Assembly: GCA_017631325.1 (NCBI GenBank)
Contig: JAGBTM010000045.1
Location: forward strand, 135,348 to 189,883
Origin: Clostridia bacterium
Lineage (GTDB): Bacteria > Bacillota > Clostridia > Oscillospirales > CAG-272
Direction of reading: 5' to 3'
DNA length: 54,536 nucleotides
Part shown: positions 50,358 through 54,536 of the stretch, piece by piece
Numbering within the stretch: the stretch's first letter is position 1
Layout: every line of letters begins with the position of its first letter
Notes under the pieces: model-generated
Told to the model about the DNA's origin: nothing
Databases searched by the model: none
Seen by the model: only the letters and a program-made list of their open reading frames with translations
Made by a program: the position numbers and the translations under genes

Positions 50358-51983
50358 TTAAGGATTATCTCGCTTCTTTTTTCTTATTTTCTCAACAAGC
50401 ACTGCCGTTCCCAAGCCTATTGCAGCTACGCCTACGGAAGCCAATAGTACAACCGATTCGACGGGAAGCGAGGTGATCTTCTTTTTATACATTTCGCCCG
50501 CGCTTATCTGGTCGAGCCTATATAGTGAGGATATTTTAGAAAATAGCTCCTCCATATAGATTTCGTCTATCTTCTTGTTTCTGCGCGTATCCATAGCGAC
50601 GTCCTCAATCAGCTGTCCCGCGGCGTTTCTAAGAGAGGTAGAGCCGTTGAAAACGGGTGTAACGAAGGAGTTTTCGATATTGTCAAGCAGGAGCTTTGTT
50701 GCGGCTATTTTGACGTCGTAGTACAAATCCACGACGTTTCCGTTTGCATCCCTCTCGCCTGCTCTTGAAAGATAATCGACGTATTCGGCCGACTTCTGCG
50801 CAGAGGTGGTTACGGGCAGATAGCCCTCGGTCTGTGAATATGAGATCTGCACCGAGTCGGACAGAAGATACTGAACGAACAGCCAAGATGCGAGAACCTC
50901 CCCCGGATCCTCCTTATTGAAAATGCAAACCGACGGACCCTGCGATATCATTTGGGGATTGTTTACGTCGAACTGAGGAATGGGTCTGACTACGGTTTCA
51001 AAATCAACAAGAGCGTTTTCCGCTATATCTATATGAGGAGCGTCCGTGCCCATCCACGTAGCGCCCGCTGTGGAGTCAACGGCGAATATGCACTGCCCCT
51101 TATTTAAATAGTTACCGGGATAGCTTGATATTTTAAAGGTGGAAAAAGCACGGGTTTTGGCATTTTCCGATATCATATAAAGAAGCTGCTCCGTCTGCTC
51201 GTTAAATATCTCTATTTCAGCGTTTTCGGTAGAATACCCTGCGCCGAGCTGCTTTAGCATCTGTATCATCATATTGTCGGTGGACTTGTAGATGAAAGGT
51301 ATCATGGTTTTTTGACCGTTGACCTTGTAGTTGCCGGACGAGTCCTTCTTGAGCGCCTTGTTTGACACCTCGAATATAAAATCCCACGTTACGACATCGG
51401 GAATCTCATATCCGAGCTTCTCTACCAAATCCTTGTTGATATAGAGCGCCTCGGTCGAGCGCATAAACGGCATGGCGTAATACTTTCCACGTATAACGCA
51501 CTCCTCGAGGAACTCGGGAACTATTTCGCCCTTGCTCACCGAATCAAACCTTACCTCGCTTCCGCCAAGTCCAAAGCGTGAGTCGGCCATCAGCTCGTCA
51601 AGGGGTACTACCACGTTCTCACCCGTCATATAAGTAGCTATATGGTCGGGATAGGTGATACATACGTTTGGTGTGGTTTTCGTAGAAATATTAGTTATAA
51701 CGTCGTTATAAATGTTGTTATAATTCGTGTACTCCTTTATCGTAACCTTGATATTTGGATAAAGCTGCTGAAAGCCTGCAATGGCATTCGCATAGGCCTC
51801 GCGCTGCTCGTTGTTTGACTCGTGCTTTGCCCAAAAGGTGATTTCGTACTGCTTCGAGTCGTCGAAGCTATCGGGCACCTTAAATGCGGGCATGGGGTCG
51901 ACGTTTCCGTGGCAGGAAGTAAGAGCCATAGTCGAGACGAGTGTCGTGAGAACGACAAGCAAGGATAAAATTCTCTTTTTCAT
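50358..51983 (-). CDS. extracellular solute-binding protein, family 1, with a C-terminal membrane helix
   Basis: 541 residues. Lipoprotein signal with lipobox ALTSC (Cys24), then a type I sugar-binding fold: EITFWAKHESNNEQ, IAGFQQLYPNIKV, GKYYAMPFMRSTEALYIN. Unusually, residues ~510-530 form a second hydrophobic helix (SVVLLASVGVAAIGLGTAVL) followed by a KIRKKKRDN tail, so the protein may be anchored at both ends. The ATG overlaps the permease stop by four bases (ATGA). Oligosaccharide is the likely ligand; GH20 substrates are an attractive guess given the region. Confidence 0.92.
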   Translation of the reverse strand: MKKRILSLLVVLTTLVSTMALTSCHGNVDPMPAFKVPDSFDDSKQYEITFWAKHESNNEQREAYANAIAGFQQLYPNIKVTIKEYTNYNNIYNDVITNISTKTTPNVCITYPDHIATYMTGENVVVPLDELMADSRFGLGGSEVRFDSVSKGEIVPEFLEECVIRGKYYAMPFMRSTEALYINKDLVEKLGYEIPDVVTWDFIFEVSNKALKKDSSGNYKVNGQKTMIPFIYKSTDNMMIQMLKQLGAGYSTENAEIEIFNEQTEQLLYMISENAKTRAFSTFKISSYPGNYLNKGQCIFAVDSTAGATWMGTDAPHIDIAENALVDFETVVRPIPQFDVNNPQMISQGPSVCIFNKEDPGEVLASWLFVQYLLSDSVQISYSQTEGYLPVTTSAQKSAEYVDYLSRAGERDANGNVVDLYYDVKIAATKLLLDNIENSFVTPVFNGSTSLRNAAGQLIEDVAMDTRRNKKIDEIYMEELFSKISSLYRLDQISAGEMYKKKITSLPVESVVLLASVGVAAIGLGTAVLVEKIRKKKRDNP

Positions 51984-52843
51984 CCCTTCGTACCTCCTCT
52001 TGCAACTCCCTCCATAATCTTGTTACGGAAAACGAGGAACAGTATTATAAGCGGCACAGAGATAATGACAACCGCAGCCATCATAGCCGGTATATTCTCT
52101 CGGCCAAAGCCACTCTCTCGTATGATTTGTATACCGTTTGAAACGAGATACATCGCTTCCTTATCCGTGACGAGCCTCGGCCAAACGTAAGAGTTCCAGC
52201 ATTCGATAACCTTTAGTATGGTAACCGTAACTACGGTAGGCTTACAAATAGGTATCATGACTTTAAATAAATATTTAAGGTCGGTAGTACCGTCTACCTT
52301 GGCAGCGTAGTACAGCTCGTCGGGAACCTGAGAGAAGTTTTCCTTGAGTAGATAAATATAAAAAACCGAGGTAACCGACGGAAGTATAAGGCCCGTAAAG
52401 GTATTGCGCAAATCAAGATTTGTGATAGTGACGTAGTTTGTGATAACGACAAGCTCCGTGGGTATCATCATAAGCGATAAAAGAAGCGCAAAGGCCGCCG
52501 TTTTTCCACGGAAGCTGATACGCGCAAAGCCGTATGCCGCGAGAACGGTCACAGCGAGCATTATTGCGGTAGTGAGAAGCGTAAAAATCAGGGTGTTTAG
52601 AAGATAGGTGCCGAGATTTACGCCGGTAAATGCGTTGATAAAGTTGTCAAGCGTGGGGTTCTGCGTGAAAAGTGAGGGTATCTGCTCCGAGTTGTATTCA
52701 CCGTAGCTCTTGAAAGAGGTGATAAGCATAAAATAGAACGGGAAAAGAACTATCAGAGCCCATATGGCAAGCATCGTGTATATAAACGCGCTCTTTACGT
52801 TCTTTTTATTAAGGGGGAGCTTTTTATTATTACTGTTTTCCAT
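51980..52843 (-). CDS. carbohydrate ABC transporter permease (MalG-type)
   Basis: 287 residues, six membrane helices. The EAA loop that contacts the ATPase is visible as LYYAAKVDGTTDLKYLF followed by KVMIPICKP. It is the second permease of the importer, nine bases after the first, with AAGGAGG before the ATG, and overlaps the binding-protein gene by four bases. No ATPase gene is present; in Firmicutes such CUT1 importers often share an MsmX-type ATPase encoded elsewhere. Confidence 0.94.
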   Translation of the reverse strand: MENSNNKKLPLNKKNVKSAFIYTMLAIWALIVLFPFYFMLITSFKSYGEYNSEQIPSLFTQNPTLDNFINAFTGVNLGTYLLNTLIFTLLTTAIMLAVTVLAAYGFARISFRGKTAAFALLLSLMMIPTELVVITNYVTITNLDLRNTFTGLILPSVTSVFYIYLLKENFSQVPDELYYAAKVDGTTDLKYLFKVMIPICKPTVVTVTILKVIECWNSYVWPRLVTDKEAMYLVSNGIQIIRESGFGRENIPAMMAAVVIISVPLIILFLVFRNKIMEGVARGGTKG

Positions 52844-52853
52844 GGCCGCCTCC

Positions 52854-53744
52854 TTAATAATGAACGTTTTTCTTGCTGACGTAAAGGTTAATACAGGTTA
52901 TAGTCAGAACTATAACGAACAGTATAACCGCCGCAGCAGCGGCAAACGAGGGGTATCCGCCACTATCACCGTAGAGCATATCGTAGATATAGCCGACGAT
53001 AGTATTCATTTCGGCTACGTTAAGGTCCGTGCCAAAGATAGCCACGGCGTCGCTGTACGCCTTGAACGCGCCTATAAATCCTGTGATAACGACGTAGAAT
53101 ATAATCGGAGAAATCATGGGCACGGTTATACGCCAAAACGTGCGAGCTGACGAGGTGCCGTCAACTCTTGCGGCATCGTAATAGGTTTTGTCCACCGAAG
53201 CAAGCGCGCTCGTGAAAACGAGGATTTTGAACGGCAGGACTATCCACACGGTATAGACGCAGAGCACGAGCATCTTAGCAGCGTATGGGCCGTTGATAAA
53301 GTCGATAGGCTCCATACCAAAAAGCGAAAGAACTACGTTTACAAGTCCGTCGGTAAACTCGGTCTTTGCAAAGAGTATCATAAACACCATACCGACGGCA
53401 AGAGTATTTGTGACGTAAGGAAGAAAATATACGGTTTGAAAAAGCTTACGCAGCTTTTTTACCGACATAAGTCCAACCGATAAAAGAAGCGCGAGGGCGG
53501 TTGAAACGGGCACGGTGATAATAACGAGAATAAAGGTATTCTTGAGCGCCGCAAGAAAATACGGGTCGGAAAGAACGTACTCGTAATTATAAAGGCCTAT
53601 TCCAAAATAGGTCTGCGAGGCGAAATTGAACCCTTCCTCAAAGGAATAAATAATAACGTCTATCAGAGGATAAACGAGAAATACTCCAAGAAATATAAAA
53701 GCGGGCAAAAGATACAGCCAGCCCTTTAAATTATTCTTTTCCAT
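52854..53744 (-). CDS. carbohydrate ABC transporter permease (MalF/UgpA-type)
   Basis: 296 residues, six membrane helices, starting LKGWLYLLPAFIFLGVFLVY. The EAA loop reads TYYDAARVDGTSSARTFWRI then TVPMISP. It pairs with the MalG-type permease to form the membrane channel of a CUT1 sugar importer. First gene of the operon, with GGGGAAGG before the ATG and a strong promoter at 53785-53813. Confidence 0.94.
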   Translation of the reverse strand: MEKNNLKGWLYLLPAFIFLGVFLVYPLIDVIIYSFEEGFNFASQTYFGIGLYNYEYVLSDPYFLAALKNTFILVIITVPVSTALALLLSVGLMSVKKLRKLFQTVYFLPYVTNTLAVGMVFMILFAKTEFTDGLVNVVLSLFGMEPIDFINGPYAAKMLVLCVYTVWIVLPFKILVFTSALASVDKTYYDAARVDGTSSARTFWRITVPMISPIIFYVVITGFIGAFKAYSDAVAIFGTDLNVAEMNTIVGYIYDMLYGDSGGYPSFAAAAAVILFVIVLTITCINLYVSKKNVHY

Positions 53745-53784
53745 ACCTTCCCCTTTCTTCTTTAATCCTTGCGCTAATATGTGT

Positions 53785-53813
53785 ATTTTACCCCATTTTG
53801 CTTATTTTGTCAA
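53785..53813 (-). promoter_or_regulatory. promoter of the sugar ABC importer operon
   Basis: On the minus strand TTGACA (53813-53808), 17 bases, TAAAAT (53790-53785). Confidence 0.82.
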
Positions 53814-53944
53814 TAATTTACGAAAAAAATCTATATTATGCACATATATGCGTGCGTGAGGGGGCAATATTTTGCCGTTTTGATGCTTTTTTCGTGAGCA
53901 ATTAAAAAATGTAGCGAAAGAGAAAATAAAACTTATCATAAGTC

Positions 53945-53973
53945 TTGACATACATTGATTTTTGTGATAGAAT
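53945..53973 (+). promoter_or_regulatory. promoter of tRNA-Gln
   Basis: TTGACA (53945-53950), 17 bases, TAGAAT (53968-53973), with TTGTGA before the -10. The tRNA begins 27 bases later. Confidence 0.82.
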
Positions 53974-54000
53974 ATTCAAGGTCAATAAAAAAAGTTCTCT

Positions 54001-54075
54001 AGGGGTATAGCCAAGCGGTAAGGCAAGGGACTTTGACTCCCTCATTCGTTGGTCCGAATCCAGCTACCCCTGCCA
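54001..54075 (+). tRNA. tRNA-Gln (anticodon TTG)
   Basis: Acceptor stem AGGGGTA / TACCCCT, discriminator G and encoded CCA (54073-54075). D-arm GCCAAGCGGTAAGGC. Anticodon arm AGGGA-CTTTGAC-TCCCT with anticodon TTG. T-stem GTTGG / CCAGC with loop TCCGAAT. The T-loop has C at 54054 where nearly all elongator tRNAs have U55 (normal TTCGAAT), an odd change. All stems otherwise pair well. A terminator follows directly. Confidence 0.95.
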
Positions 54076-54111
54076 AAACAAAAATCACTCCTCGCGAGTG
54101 GTTTTTGTTTT
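54075..54111 (+). terminator. terminator of tRNA-Gln
   Basis: AAAACAAAAATCACTC pairs with GAGTGGTTTTTGTTTT (one G-T pair) around CTCGC. Confidence 0.9.
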
Positions 54112-54235
54112 GCTGCGGATAGCATTGGATTTGAACCGAGCACAAGCGTAAAGCGAGTGCCTTGGTTCGCATAAGCCGCCCGAAGGTCGGCAAGGTCGCT
54201 TGCCAGGCGCAGGGCGAGTTTATCTTCGCCATAGG

Positions 54236-54261
54236 CGAATACACAGCTACCCCTGCCAAAA
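54236..54261 (+). repeat. duplicated 3' end of tRNA-Gln (att-like direct repeat)
   Basis: The bases CGAAT...AGCTACCCCTGCCAAAA repeat 54055-54078, the T-loop, acceptor and CCA end of tRNA-Gln, with a two-base insertion. Integrases often leave such a copy of the tRNA 3' end at the far side of an insertion. The intervening ~165 bases hold no integrase gene, only structured sequence with hairpins such as GGCAAG-GTCG-CTTGCC (54189-54204). Confidence 0.65.
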
Positions 54262-54350
54262 ATCTCCCCGGACGAAGTTCGGGGAAATTTTTACTTTTTT
54301 TACTTTTCACTCTTCACTTTTCACTAAATCCGTCCGAGGAGATTTTGGCA
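54254..54350. repeat. 20-21-bp inverted repeat flanking a ~56-bp core
   Basis: The left arm (54254-54274, TGCCAAAAATCTCCCCGGAC then G) and right arm (54331-54350, CGTCCGAGGAGATTTTGGCA) are reverse complements with one mismatch and one base gap. A small terminator-like hairpin (54265-54285, then a T-run) is nested in the left part. It may be a miniature element or a by-product of tRNA-end duplication. Confidence 0.6.
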
Positions 54351-54389
54351 AAGTTATAAGTAATAGCGAATAGTGAAAAAGTTTTGTGG

Positions 54390-54395
54390 TATAAT
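54390..54395 (+). promoter_or_regulatory. -10 box upstream of the RDD-family gene
   Basis: TATAAT preceded by TTGTGG, an extended -10 form; no recognisable -35 at the right distance. Confidence 0.5.
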
Positions 54396-54425
54396 AAGAT
54401 ACAACCAAACGAAAGGTGGTAAAAT

Positions 54426-54536
54426 ATGGACTTTAAGATTCTCATTCGAAGATTTTTCGCATTTGTAATTGACTGGAATATTATGTTTGGTGTTGCCATG
54501 GCGCTTATGTTCTACGGCCCCGGAAGCAACCCTGAA
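54426..54536 (+). CDS. RDD-family membrane protein, N-terminal fragment (runs off the window)
   Basis: The first 37 codons of a plus-strand gene. The start MDFKILIRRFFAFVIDWNIM has the pattern of RDD proteins, in which an Arg and an Asp lie in the first membrane segment (R..AF.ID). AAAGGTGG precedes the ATG. The rest lies outside the window, so the family call is provisional. Confidence 0.55.
   Translation, partial: MDFKILIRRFFAFVIDWNIMFGVAMALMFYGPGSNPE

Overview
The window reads as chromosome of a Gram-positive, Clostridia-type Firmicute, probably a gut or other host-associated anaerobe. The reasons are: a PolC-type replicase next to the pyrH-frr-uppS-cdsA-dxr-rseP-ispG block; a split transketolase; SpoVB- and YtvI-like membrane proteins usual in spore-forming lineages; a ThiI without a rhodanese domain; an ABC sugar importer without its own ATPase; and strong AGGAGG-type ribosome binding sites. 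Taxonomy below class level cannot be fixed from this sequence alone. No rRNA, CRISPR array, transposase or prophage gene was seen.

Layout. (1) 1-9.5 kb, minus strand: split transketolase, UMP kinase, ribosome recycling factor, undecaprenyl-PP synthase, CDP-DAG synthase, two MEP-pathway enzymes (dxr, ispG), the site-2 protease rseP and the start of polC. (2) 9.6-22.9 kb, mixed core genes: a TM7S3/TM198-like membrane protein; a CNNM/CorC-type transporter behind a promoter-terminator leader with a possible 19-codon ORF; a SpoVB-like flippase; L28; a DUF6873-like protein; a YtvI-like permease; cyclophilin; a PutP-like symporter; a HAD phosphatase; NADP-type glutamate dehydrogenase; a second flippase. 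(3) 23.1-33.7 kb, the most distinctive part: a predicted six-gene minus-strand operon made of a creatinase/M24-fold protein with altered metal ligands, a homologue of the Anabaena sensory rhodopsin transducer (ASRT) and four tandem GH20-type hexosaminidase paralogues. A divergent AraC regulator shares its promoter region. (4) 33.7-38.5 kb: a 127-bp structured tandem repeat, a serine beta-lactamase-fold gene with an apparent frameshift, a Gfo/Idh oxidoreductase and three unrecognised small proteins. (5) 38.6-48.5 kb: a TIGR01212-type radical SAM protein, thiI, lipoproteins, two tandem Gfo/Idh paralogues that lack the usual EKP lysine, a fifth and different GH20 enzyme, ruvX and rlmA. (6) 48.7-53.8 kb: an InlB-repeat lipoprotein and a carbohydrate ABC importer (two permeases and a binding protein). 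(7) 54 kb: tRNA-Gln, a duplicated tRNA 3' end with inverted repeats, and the start of an RDD-family gene.

How it fits together (inference): the binding protein and permeases import oligosaccharides, probably powered by a shared ATPase encoded elsewhere. The five GH20-type enzymes have no signal peptide, so they would cut amino-sugar-containing fragments in the cytoplasm. The Gfo/Idh proteins, the ASRT-like beta-sandwich protein and the M24-like protein would act on, bind or sense the products under AraC control. A second theme is intergenic tandem repeats: six unrelated short arrays lie strictly between genes. Many promoters carry a TRTG element just upstream of the -10 box.
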